Source: UBA1206 sp041672465
GTDB lineage: Bacteria; Bacillota; Clostridia; Oscillospirales; CAG-382
NCBI GenBank assembly: GCA_041672465.1
Contig: JBAYZO010000031.1
Location: 1 to 22,212 of the forward strand
Reading direction: 5' to 3'
Length of the DNA stretch: 22,212 nt
Below the pieces are notes generated by a model, which did not search any database, was not told the DNA's origin, and was given only the letters and a program-made list of their open reading frames with translations. Shown in pieces: positions 14,889 to 21,392 of the stretch. The position numbers and the translations under genes were made by a program. How positions within the stretch are numbered: position 1 is the first letter of the stretch; the number at the start of each line of letters is the position of its first letter.

Positions 14889-16244
14889 ATGTCAAAAAAT
14901 AACCGGATAAAAACCCTTGCCGTGGACGACATGACAAACACAGGCCTTGGCGTGGCGAGCGGCAACGGCAAAGTTGTGTTTGTTAAAGGGGGGGTGAGGG
15001 GGGATATCGCGGAAGCTGAAATTATTAAAACAACCAAAAGCTTTGATATCGCCCGCATAAAAAGGCTTATAACGCCCTCCCCGCGCCGGGAAGTCAACAC
15101 CTGCGGGAGCTATAAAGAATGCGGCGGGTGTGTTTTCAGGCATGTGAGCTATGAGGAGGAGTCCCGCGCCAAGACTCGCCACGTCGCGGACTGCCTTAAA
15201 AAGTATGCCGGGGTGGAAATTGTTCCCGAGGAAATTCAAACATATTCGACCGACTTTTACCGCAACAACATTCGCTGTCCCATAGGAAGCGGCAAAAACG
15301 GCGAATTGTTTTACGGGTTTTATTCCGAAAGAAGCCATAAGATAATTAAGATCGAAGAATGCCTGACGCAGATGAAGTGTTTCACCCCAATTTTAAAGGA
15401 GCTGTTTGTCAGCCTTAATTCGCGGGGCTTTTCGGCTTATGACGAAAAAAGCGGGACAGGTCTTCTCCGGCACGTCTGCCTGAGGTGTTCGCTGGCGGGG
15501 AAGGTGTCGCTTTGCCTTGTGATAAACGGAGCGGCGACAAAAAGTCTCGCGGAAACGGCAAAAGAGATCGGCGAAAAGTTTGAAAACCTTATATCGTTTT
15601 CGCTTAACATTAACCAAAACCGCACAAATGTGATTTTCGGCGGGGAAACGATTGTTTTGTTTGAAAAAGAAAGGCTTGTGGAGAGTATTTGCGGTAAAAG
15701 GTTTGAAATTTCACCGCTTTCGTTTTTTCAGGTGAACACGGTTACGGCGGAAATGCTCTTTAACAAGGCAAAGGAATATCTGAACTTAAAGGCGGGGGAG
15801 GTTCTTCTTGATATGTACTGCGGCGCAGGCAGCGTGGGGATATGCGTCCTGCCGGACGGAGCAAAGCTGTTTGGGGTGGAGGAGTATCGCGGCGCGGTGG
15901 AGGACGCAAAAAGAAACGCCGAGCTAAACGGCGTTGGCGAATACGGCTTTCTCTGCGGGGACGCCGCCGAAGGGCTCTCCGCTTGTGAAACGCGTTTTGG
16001 CAGGCCGACCGCGATTGTGGTTGACCCGCCCAGAAAAGGGCTTTCCGGAAAAGTGATAAATGCCGTTATTTCAAGCGGAGCGGAAAAGCTGCTTTATATC
16101 TCATGCAACCCAAGCACCCTTGCAAGGGATATTTCGTCCCTTATCACCGGCGGCTTTTCGCCGATAAATCTGGCTTTGTTTGACCTTTTCCCTCGAACCA
16201 GCCACGTGGAGACGGTAGTATTGATGTCAAGGGTTGAGAAATAA
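14889..16244 (+). CDS. rlmD: 23S rRNA (uracil-5-)-methyltransferase RlmD/RumA
   Basis: The 451-residue enzyme uses SAM to make 5-methyluridine in 23S rRNA. Domains in order are a TRAM RNA-binding domain (about 5-60), a [4Fe-4S] segment with CGSYKECGGC (Cys72, 78, 81), a central RNA-binding part, and the methyltransferase with LDMYCGAGSVGI, VDPPRKGL and the catalytic Cys in SCNPSTLARD. Start ATG 14889 has AAGGAAGAG upstream; longer in-frame starts overlap the divergent gene and lack a ribosome site. The last codons (HVETVVLM) are a conserved stretch. In streptococci the 3' end of this gene is a known integration hotspot for mobile elements, and composition changes right after it here. Confidence 0.95.
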   Translation: MSKNNRIKTLAVDDMTNTGLGVASGNGKVVFVKGGVRGDIAEAEIIKTTKSFDIARIKRLITPSPRREVNTCGSYKECGGCVFRHVSYEEESRAKTRHVADCLKKYAGVEIVPEEIQTYSTDFYRNNIRCPIGSGKNGELFYGFYSERSHKIIKIEECLTQMKCFTPILKELFVSLNSRGFSAYDEKSGTGLLRHVCLRCSLAGKVSLCLVINGAATKSLAETAKEIGEKFENLISFSLNINQNRTNVIFGGETIVLFEKERLVESICGKRFEISPLSFFQVNTVTAEMLFNKAKEYLNLKAGEVLLDMYCGAGSVGICVLPDGAKLFGVEEYRGAVEDAKRNAELNGVGEYGFLCGDAAEGLSACETRFGRPTAIVVDPPRKGLSGKVINAVISSGAEKLLYISCNPSTLARDISSLITGGFSPINLALFDLFPRTSHVETVVLMSRVEK

Positions 16245-16269
16245 GGACTACTGAAAACACTGATGAATA

Positions 16270-16337
16270 AAGGGTTTCCGAGATTGAAGGATTTTTTGCC
16301 TATTGCTCGGCGGCCCCTTTTAGCCTCGGAAATCCTT
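16270..16337 (+). terminator. Large hairpin after rlmD, probable terminator
   Basis: AAGGGTTTCCGAG (16270-16282) pairs with CTCGGAAATCCTT (16325-16337) along 13 positions with one G-U pair, and five more pairs form past a bulged A. A T-rich tail ATTTTTATTTATT follows. Inside the 42-base loop, AAGGATTT (16287-16294) could pair with AAATCCTT (16330-16337), and CTCGG (16306-16310) with CCGAG (16278-16282), giving alternative folds. It may be the rlmD terminator or the end of an inserted element. Confidence 0.5.
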
Positions 16338-16380
16338 ATTTTTATTTATTGAGGAAACAAGTTGACCACAAAAATGTGCG

Positions 16381-16442
16381 TAGGGTTGTGGAGACAGATT
16401 AGATGAAATCATAGGGTTGTGGAGATAGGATAGATGTTTTGA
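16381..16442 (+). repeat. Two adjacent 31-base imperfect direct repeats
   Basis: The first 25 bases of each copy (16381-16405 and 16412-16436) match at 22 positions, starting TAGGGTTGTGGAGA and ending TAGATG. The octamer GTGGAGAC of copy 1 also occurs in the last codons of rlmD (16206-16213). They lie in a 306-base non-coding stretch (16245-16550), in which, apart from this and the hairpin at 16270-16337, I see nothing recognisable. Candidate old attachment sites; weak evidence. Confidence 0.6.
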
Positions 16443-16550
16443 GAAAAGGCTTATAAAACCTGTGTCTATTAAAACCACTAGGGTTTAACCGTTTGGTAAA
16501 AGATAAAACCTTTTGATGAAAGAGCAGAATTTACATTAGGTGTGGTGAAA

Positions 16551-16715
16551 ATGGCAGATATGTTCTCAAAGGAAAAAAGACATGGGGTAATGTCAAAAAT
16601 ACGAGGTAAGGATACAAAAATCGAAGTCCAAGTTCGCCATTGGCTTTATCCTCATGGAATAAGGTACCGTAAAAACTGCAAGGATATTGCAGGAAAAGCA
16701 AATGAAGAAGAATAA
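16551..16715 (+). pseudogene. vsr: Truncated very-short-patch-repair endonuclease (Vsr)
   Basis: The 54-codon frame begins MADMFSKEKRHGVMSKIRGK and continues to a run like the Vsr KDLPGKPD motif, here KDIAGKANEEE followed by a stop. Vsr proteins are about 130-150 residues and carry their catalytic Asp and His residues after this point, so only the DNA-contacting N-terminus remains and it cannot be an active nuclease. GGTG upstream is a weak ribosome site. The usual partner, a cytosine methyltransferase, is absent, so this is likely debris from a restriction-modification locus. Confidence 0.8.
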
Positions 16716-16736
16716 TGTTAAGGCAGGGGATAGAAT

Positions 16737-17978
16737 ATGAGTAATCAATCTAAAAATCGTTTTACACCGGCCGTTACGGTGATCATCATATTTGGCATTA
16801 TAAGTATGCTTGGGGATGTTGTTTATGAAACGGCTAGAAGTGCCAACAGCCAGTACTTAAATTTACTTAGTATCAGTGCTACTCAAGTCGGTCTGGTCTT
16901 TGGAATTGGAGAGTTTCTCGGATATTTTCTTAGGCTCATTGCAGGATTTTTATCAGATAAAAGTGGCAAGCACTGGCTATTTATGTTCCTTGGATATGGT
17001 ATGTTGCTGGTTGTTCCACTGATAGGGTTTACAATGAACTGGAATATTCTCGTTGTTTTGATCTTAATGGAGAGAATCGGAAAAGCTCTTCGAAACCCAG
17101 CTAAAGATACGATTCTATCTGGTGTTGCAGAAAATCAAGTTGGAGTCGGGTTCGCGTTTGGACTACAGGAAGCCTTGGACCAGATCGGCGCATTCATTGG
17201 CCCGCTTATTTTTACCGCGGTTTTTTATTTTTCAGGAAAGAACGGTATTTCTCAGTATCAGTTTGGATATCAATTGCTTTTTATTCCATTTGTGATTCTC
17301 GTGTTATTCCTAATTTATGCCTACAGAAGAATTAAACGGGATGATCTTATACCTGCGGTTATAAAAAAAGAGTATCATTCAGAGCACCTAAAACCTATAT
17401 TTTGGATCTATACAGCTTTCACCTTTTTCTGCACGTTAGGATTTGTTAATTTCAGCACCGTGGGGTACCATCTTAAGGTGAATAACCTGATGTCAGACGG
17501 TAATATAACTTTGGTATATTCGATTGCAATGATTGTAGATGCGGCTACAGCACTGCTTGTTGGAAAAGCTTATGATAGAATCAAAATAAAGACGGGAATG
17601 AGAACTGGTGGCATTCTGGTTTTGATGGCGATTCCGTTCATCACAATACTGTTGCCAATTTTGACTTTGAGCAACTCAACGACTCTCATTGTTATTGGAA
17701 TGATTGTTTTTGGCATAGTTATGGGAACTCATGAAACGGTAATGCGGTCTGCAATTGCGGATATAACACCATTTCAGAAGAGAGGCACAGGCTATGGTGT
17801 TTTTAATACCAGTTATGGATTGGCTCTGCTTGGCGGAGCTGCATTGATGGGATTGCTTTACGATATGGATAAAATAGGAATTATTATTGCTTTCACCTGC
17901 GCTACAGAATTGATAGCTGTAATTATCTATTTCAAGATGAGCAGTATGGTAAAGAACAGCCATCAGGTCAAATATTAA
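16737..17978 (+). CDS. MFS transporter
   Basis: The 413-residue protein has about twelve membrane segments in two six-helix halves divided by a basic loop (about 198-222, RRIKRDD...KKEY). The loop after helix 2 has GFLSDKSGKHW, the MFS motif-A pattern, and helix 4 begins ERIGKALRNPAKD, a motif shared with several drug or metabolite MFS exporters. The substrate cannot be inferred. The start at 16737 follows AGGGGA by a normal distance, and the gene begins 21 bases after the vsr remnant. The following DUF1232 gene is 16 bases downstream and may be co-transcribed. It is more AT-rich than the genes before 16,250. Confidence 0.88.
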   Translation: MSNQSKNRFTPAVTVIIIFGIISMLGDVVYETARSANSQYLNLLSISATQVGLVFGIGEFLGYFLRLIAGFLSDKSGKHWLFMFLGYGMLLVVPLIGFTMNWNILVVLILMERIGKALRNPAKDTILSGVAENQVGVGFAFGLQEALDQIGAFIGPLIFTAVFYFSGKNGISQYQFGYQLLFIPFVILVLFLIYAYRRIKRDDLIPAVIKKEYHSEHLKPIFWIYTAFTFFCTLGFVNFSTVGYHLKVNNLMSDGNITLVYSIAMIVDAATALLVGKAYDRIKIKTGMRTGGILVLMAIPFITILLPILTLSNSTTLIVIGMIVFGIVMGTHETVMRSAIADITPFQKRGTGYGVFNTSYGLALLGGAALMGLLYDMDKIGIIIAFTCATELIAVIIYFKMSSMVKNSHQVKY

Positions 17979-17994
17979 TATTGGAGTACGAGAA

Positions 17995-18364
17995 ATGAAT
18001 CTTAAGGAGAAAGCAAAGGCTCTAAAAATTTATATTCCTGCTTTCTTTATAGCGATGAAAAGAAAAGATACACCGATTATTGCTAAAATTTTTGCGGGTA
18101 TTACTGTAGGTTACGCATTGTCACCGATTGATGTGATTCTCGGATTTTATACCTGTGTTAGGGTATCTGGATGATCTTATCATTCTTCCACTATTAGCAG
18201 CTTTGGCTATAAAATTTATTCCTGATGAGATAATGGAGAAATGCAAAGCTGAAGCAGAAGGTATGTGGAAAGATGGGAACCCCAAAAAGTGGTACTATGC
18301 GATTCTGATTATAGTCTTATGGTTGGTGATTATTGGATGGGCTGTATCCAAATTTATAAATTGA
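17995..18364 (+). pseudogene. Frameshifted DUF1232 (YkvA-like) membrane protein
   Basis: The first frame reads MNLKEKAKALKIY...ALSPIDVI and then runs into a stop; the second continues, one base out of phase, with DFIPVLGYLDD and a C-terminal membrane helix (ILIIVLWLVIIGWAV). DUF1232 proteins carry SPIDLIPDFIPVLGYLDD as one motif. Removing the single T at 18140 restores exactly this motif and an uninterrupted 122-residue protein. Either the gene is newly inactivated or this is a one-base sequencing error; all other conserved residues are intact, which leans toward a recent event or an error. Confidence 0.85.
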
Positions 18365-18408
18365 GCTTCAATATAGTAAATAGTAGGTCTTTCAATAAAT
18401 TAAAATAA

Positions 18409-18618
18409 TCATATGAAAACGCACCGGTTGAAAATGCAGAGCGTGAAGGAAGAAGACAGCGGATAGCTGAAATGACAGACTTCTTGAATGAGCAGTCATA
18501 TGAGCTGGAGGAATATGATGAGCAACTGGTAAGGAGGCTTATTGAAAAAGTTACGGTATTTGATGATAAAGTCACCGTTGAATTCAAATCTAGCGTTGGA
18601 ATTGATATAGAGATATAA
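18409..18618 (+). pseudogene. C-terminal stump of a large serine recombinase
   Basis: An open stretch of 69 codons without a start reads ENAPVENAEREGRRQRIAEM, then a coiled region and DEQLVRRLIEKVTVFDDKVTVEFKS up to a stop. This is the typical C-terminus of clostridial large serine (TnpX/resolvase-type) recombinases. The catalytic and zinc domains are gone: a stop precedes the frame at 18406 and the upstream DNA belongs to DUF1232. The stump marks a past integrative element and is followed by a terminator that probably belonged to the intact recombinase. Confidence 0.78.
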
Positions 18619-18631
18619 GTCACAAGATTGG

Positions 18632-18671
18632 CCGCTGTTTGAGGGGAATAAACTCTTGAACGGCGGTTTTT
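18632..18671 (+). terminator. Intrinsic terminator after the recombinase stump
   Basis: CCGCTGTT (18632-18639) pairs with AACGGCGG (18659-18666) with one G-U pair, an inner GAG/CTC adds to the stem, and TTTTT follows at 18667. It separates the debris from the PadR operon promoter five bases further on. Confidence 0.8.
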
Positions 18672-18675
18672 ATTA

Positions 18676-18704
18676 TTGACATTTTAATGAAAGCGTCATA
18701 TACT
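18676..18704 (+). promoter_or_regulatory. Sigma-A promoter of the PadR-permease operon
   Basis: Perfect TTGACA (18676-18681), 17-base spacer and TATACT (18699-18704). Transcription would begin near 18711, inside the repeated operator. Confidence 0.88.
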
Positions 18705-18726
18705 ATATACATGAAGACTATATACA
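18702..18726 (+). promoter_or_regulatory. Direct-repeat operator overlapping the -10 box
   Basis: ACTATATACA occurs at 18702-18711 and again at 18717-18726, a 15-base period, the first copy starting in the -10 box. The position fits repression by the PadR protein encoded just downstream. Confidence 0.6.
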
Positions 18727-18760
18727 GAATGAACATAGTATGAATGATGGAGGTGAAATT

Positions 18761-19132
18761 ATGACTGAAGACCGCGCTTTATTTTGTAATAGCAAGAATC
18801 ATAAGATGGAAAGATTTTTAGAAGTCTGTCTATTGCTACTTTTATATGACGAAGTAGGTTATGGATATGGGCTTATTGAAAATTTGGCGTTTTTCGGGTT
18901 TTCGCAAGATGAAATTAATATGAGCACGCTGTATCGAACCTTAAGAAAAATGGAAAACGAAAACTTAGTAACATCGAAGTGGGAAGAAGGCGGTCCAGGA
19001 CCTAAGCGAAGAGTGTATGAGATTACAGAAACCGGAAAAGAAGAATTGGATCAATGGATAAAAATACTAAAAGTCAGAAAAGCTCGTATTGAGAAGCTGA
19101 TTGGCAGGTATGATGCCCTTGATATCGTTTAA
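18761..19132 (+). CDS. PadR-family transcriptional regulator
   Basis: The 123-residue protein has the PadR winged helix: a helix with FLEVCLLLLLYDE, then GYGYGLIENL, the recognition region STLYRTLRKMENENLVTSKW, the wing GPGPKRRVYEITETGKEEL, and a C-terminal dimerisation helix. The short C-terminus marks the PadR-s1 type. Two cysteines near the N-terminus (in ALFCNSKNH and LEVCLL) could be ligand or redox sensors (inference). I chose ATG 18761 because GGAGGTG lies six bases upstream; ATG 18740 has no such site. It is the first gene of the operon and most likely an autoregulating repressor released by the operon's substrate. Confidence 0.9.
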   Translation: MTEDRALFCNSKNHKMERFLEVCLLLLLYDEVGYGYGLIENLAFFGFSQDEINMSTLYRTLRKMENENLVTSKWEEGGPGPKRRVYEITETGKEELDQWIKILKVRKARIEKLIGRYDALDIV

Positions 19133-19147
19133 TTTGGAGGATAAAGA

Positions 19148-19810
19148 ATGAGTTCAAAACGACTGCAGATTAATATAATACGCATTATTTTTTTAGGATT
19201 ATTTATTTTTATAATGTCAAAAGGAACTCCGATACTCTGGTTAGGTATTTTTGGAGTAAGCTTAGTTGCAGCATTATTCTTTGGCAGGATATTTTGTGGA
19301 TGGATTTGCCCAATGAATACACTGATGATTGGTACAGAGTTATTATTAAATAAGTTCAATATTAAACTTAAAGACTCTCCTAAGTGGCTTGAAACTGGCT
19401 GGTTAGGATGGGTGTTGTTAATAGCTATGGTTCTTGCGATGGCAGTAATAAAAAAAATGACTGGAGGTGAGGTTCCTGTTCTACTGTATTTATTGATACT
19501 TTCTGTGCTAGTAACTTTAAGATACAAACCAGAAGTTTTTCATAATAAGCTATGTCCTTTTGGCGTATTGCAAAGTCTTACAGGAAGGTTTGCTTACTTA
19601 TCAAGAAGGGTCAATTTAGATAAATGTGTTGGATGCAAATTATGTGAAACAACATGTCCATCAAAAGCAACTGTTGTATCACCACAAAATAGAAAGGCTG
19701 AAATTAATCCAAAATTATGTCATCAATGTTATAATTGCAAACTTATATGTCCTAAAGATGCGATTGACTATGGTAAAAAAATAAAAAAAATGAAAGTGAG
19801 GAAAAGATAA
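19148..19810 (+). CDS. Membrane polyferredoxin, NapH/NosR-C-terminal type
   Basis: The 220-residue protein has about four membrane helices, then a soluble tail with two [4Fe-4S] motifs: CVGCKLCETTCP (Cys160, 163, 166, 170) and CHQCYNCKLICP (Cys191, 194, 197, 201). It also has the two Cys motifs of the NapH/NosR/CcoG group, FCGWICP (50-55) and CPFG (136-139). Such proteins move electrons across or along the membrane to a partner reductase. No NapG, NosZ or nitrate reductase is near, so the partner must be in this operon or elsewhere. The ribosome site is GGAGGATAAAG. The C-terminus is very basic (KKIKKMKVRKR), placing it in the cytoplasm. It is strongly AT-rich. Confidence 0.9.
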   Translation: MSSKRLQINIIRIIFLGLFIFIMSKGTPILWLGIFGVSLVAALFFGRIFCGWICPMNTLMIGTELLLNKFNIKLKDSPKWLETGWLGWVLLIAMVLAMAVIKKMTGGEVPVLLYLLILSVLVTLRYKPEVFHNKLCPFGVLQSLTGRFAYLSRRVNLDKCVGCKLCETTCPSKATVVSPQNRKAEINPKLCHQCYNCKLICPKDAIDYGKKIKKMKVRKR

Positions 19811-20119
19811 ATGAAAATATTTGATTTGATGAATTTAGAGGCTCAAGGTTACGAAAACAGACAGGTTAATGTTTTCTTTCAAAATGAACTATTTAAAACA
19901 CGTGTTATTATTCTTGAGCCAGGTGGGAAGATTCCGGAGTGTCAAATGGATTCCTATGTTATGTTCTATGTAGTCAAAGGGGAAGTATTGCTTAGAAAAA
20001 ATGATGAAACTTCAACCTTGAAAGAAAATCAGGTTTTTATTACCGAGCCTGCTCTTTTGTCAATGGAATCAAAAGCAGGGGCGAGACTGATGGGGGTCCA
20101 GATAAAAGTGGAGAAATAG
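19811..20119 (+). CDS. Small cupin with sulfur residues at the metal-ligand positions
   Basis: The 102-residue single-domain beta-barrel protein shows the cupin pattern PGGKIPEC...YVVKGEV...ENQVFITEP. In classical cupins motif 1 supplies HxH and Glu and motif 2 supplies His. Here the aligned positions are Cys44, Met46, Val50 or Met51, and Met85. The protein therefore cannot bind a first-row metal in the usual way but offers a Cys/Met site suited to soft ions such as Cu(I), Ag(I) or As(III) (inference); a metal-free small-molecule binder is possible too. Its ATG follows the polyferredoxin stop directly, so the two are tightly coupled. Cytoplasmic: no signal peptide. Confidence 0.8.
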   Translation: MKIFDLMNLEAQGYENRQVNVFFQNELFKTRVIILEPGGKIPECQMDSYVMFYVVKGEVLLRKNDETSTLKENQVFITEPALLSMESKAGARLMGVQIKVEK

Positions 20120-20131
20120 CGAGGTGATAAA

Positions 20132-20611
20132 ATGGTTACAATCATTACGATTTACAGCTTATTGGGAGTAGGCCTTGTCGCTTCTTTGATCAGAAGCAGA
20201 GAGAAAACAAAAAAGGCCTTCAAAATTGCCGGCAAAGCGTTGCTTAAGACAGCTCCCAGCTTATTGACCGTGCTTGGTATCGTCGGATTAACCTTAGGTA
20301 TCTTGACGTCGGAAACCATTTCAAAACTGGTGGGAGCAGAGTCAGGATTTACAGCGACAATCTTTGCAGCAGTGATTGGTGCGATTACCTTGATTCCTTC
20401 GCTAGTGGCCTTTCCCCTTGCGGGCTCGCTCCTGCGCTCTGGTGCAACCGTCATGACCATATCGGCTTTCGTCACTACGCTTGTCATGGTCGGAGTTGTG
20501 ACTGCTCCCATGGAAATCAAATCACTCGGGAAAAAATTCACGCTGTTGCGTAACGGACTGGGCTTTATTGCGGCGTTGGTCATTGCAGGGATTATGGGGG
20601 TGCTGTTATGA
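20132..20611 (+). CDS. Half-size permease A, COG0701/UPF0718-like
   Basis: The 159-residue membrane protein has about four to five helices. The core LVAFPLAGSLLRSGAT (91-106) and the end MEIKSLGKKFTLLRNGL (127-143) are shared with the next gene's product. Predicted permeases of this family, which include the organoarsenical exporter ArsP, are usually one chain of about 300-350 residues containing two such repeats; here each repeat is a separate gene. GAGGTGAT lies four bases before the ATG. GC content is visibly higher than in the two preceding genes. The stop overlaps the next start (ATGA). No Cys is present, so transport cannot involve direct Cys binding in this half. Confidence 0.75.
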   Translation: MVTIITIYSLLGVGLVASLIRSREKTKKAFKIAGKALLKTAPSLLTVLGIVGLTLGILTSETISKLVGAESGFTATIFAAVIGAITLIPSLVAFPLAGSLLRSGATVMTISAFVTTLVMVGVVTAPMEIKSLGKKFTLLRNGLGFIAALVIAGIMGVLL

Positions 20612-21174
20612 TGAATATTCTGAAGAAATTTAGATTTCCTATCCTCATAGCTTTTGTGTTTATAGGTTTGGCTATATGGATACCAGATACCGCCGCTCGC
20701 TCATCCCAGGTTACATGGGACTATTTTAAAGAGATGGCTTTGATCATGCCTGCCGTATTTATACTTATGGGATTGATGGAAATATGGGTGCCAAAAGACA
20801 AAATCCAAAAGTGGCTCGGCAGCGGTTCAGGTATAAAAGGAGCCGCTATTTCTGTTGCGCTTGGAACCCTTCCAACGGGTCCGTTGTATGTTGCATTCCC
20901 GATGACGGGATCGTTGATCCGCAAAGGGGCCAGCGTCACCAATATGGTAATATTTCTAGGATCATGGGCAGCACTTAAAATTCCACAGCTCATGGTCGAA
21001 ATAAAATTCTTAGGAGTTTCGTTTACGCTGCTCAGATTTTCATTAACCCTTGTGGCATTGCTATTGGTTGGATTATTGATGGAAACCATTCTTCGAAAAA
21101 ATCCTGATAAAATATGGCTTGAAAACGTCAGCGAAGAAATGGAGGAAAAGAATCCGGGCAAGATTAAGATGTAA
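20608..21174 (+). CDS. Half-size permease B, COG0701/UPF0718-like
   Basis: The 188-residue partner of permease A. After an N-terminal helix (10-26) and a loop it has the same core, YVAFPMTGSLIRKGAS (94-109), and VEIKFLGVSFTLLRFSL (130-146), aligning with permease A over roughly 90 residues without gaps. The hydrophilic C-terminus (about 161-188) is specific to this half. The 4-base overlap ATGA couples translation, which suits an equimolar heterodimer. Substrate unknown; organoarsenical, metal-thiolate or sulfur-compound export are possibilities raised only by the family and neighbours. Last gene of the operon. Confidence 0.75.
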   Translation: MMNILKKFRFPILIAFVFIGLAIWIPDTAARSSQVTWDYFKEMALIMPAVFILMGLMEIWVPKDKIQKWLGSGSGIKGAAISVALGTLPTGPLYVAFPMTGSLIRKGASVTNMVIFLGSWAALKIPQLMVEIKFLGVSFTLLRFSLTLVALLLVGLLMETILRKNPDKIWLENVSEEMEEKNPGKIKM

Positions 21175-21208
21175 AATATATCATATTCCCAAGAAGATCA
21201 GTTATATA

Positions 21209-21231
21209 AAGTCAAGATAAAAAATTGACTT
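21209..21231 (+). terminator. Possible weak terminator of the permease operon
   Basis: AAGTCAA (21209-21215) and TTGACTT (21225-21231) form a perfect 7-base stem with a 9-base A-rich loop, 35 bases after the last permease stop, followed by GTTTCATTTT. The stem is AT-rich and the tail is imperfect. Confidence 0.35.
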
Positions 21232-21392
21232 GTTTCATTTTGCAAAACCAAAAGATGGTGATGAACCTGTTTACATCAATGGCATTCAGTATTAATGGAA
21301 GATAATGTAAAGAAAATAGCTGAAACTGTAACAATGACAGTGGAGAATGTTTGCTAAAGAATGAAAAGGTTATGAATGGAGGGGTATCCCAT

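Noticed and set aside
16245..16550. CRISPR array suggested by the adjacent direct repeats
   Set aside because: There are only two imperfect copies with no unique spacer pattern and no cas genes.
18409..18618. A functional recombinase for the island
   Set aside because: Only the last 69 codons exist, with a stop just upstream; no catalytic domain is in the window.
20132..21174. Naming the permease genes arsP
   Set aside because: The family resemblance is by short motifs only, the genes are half-size, and no other arsenic gene is present.
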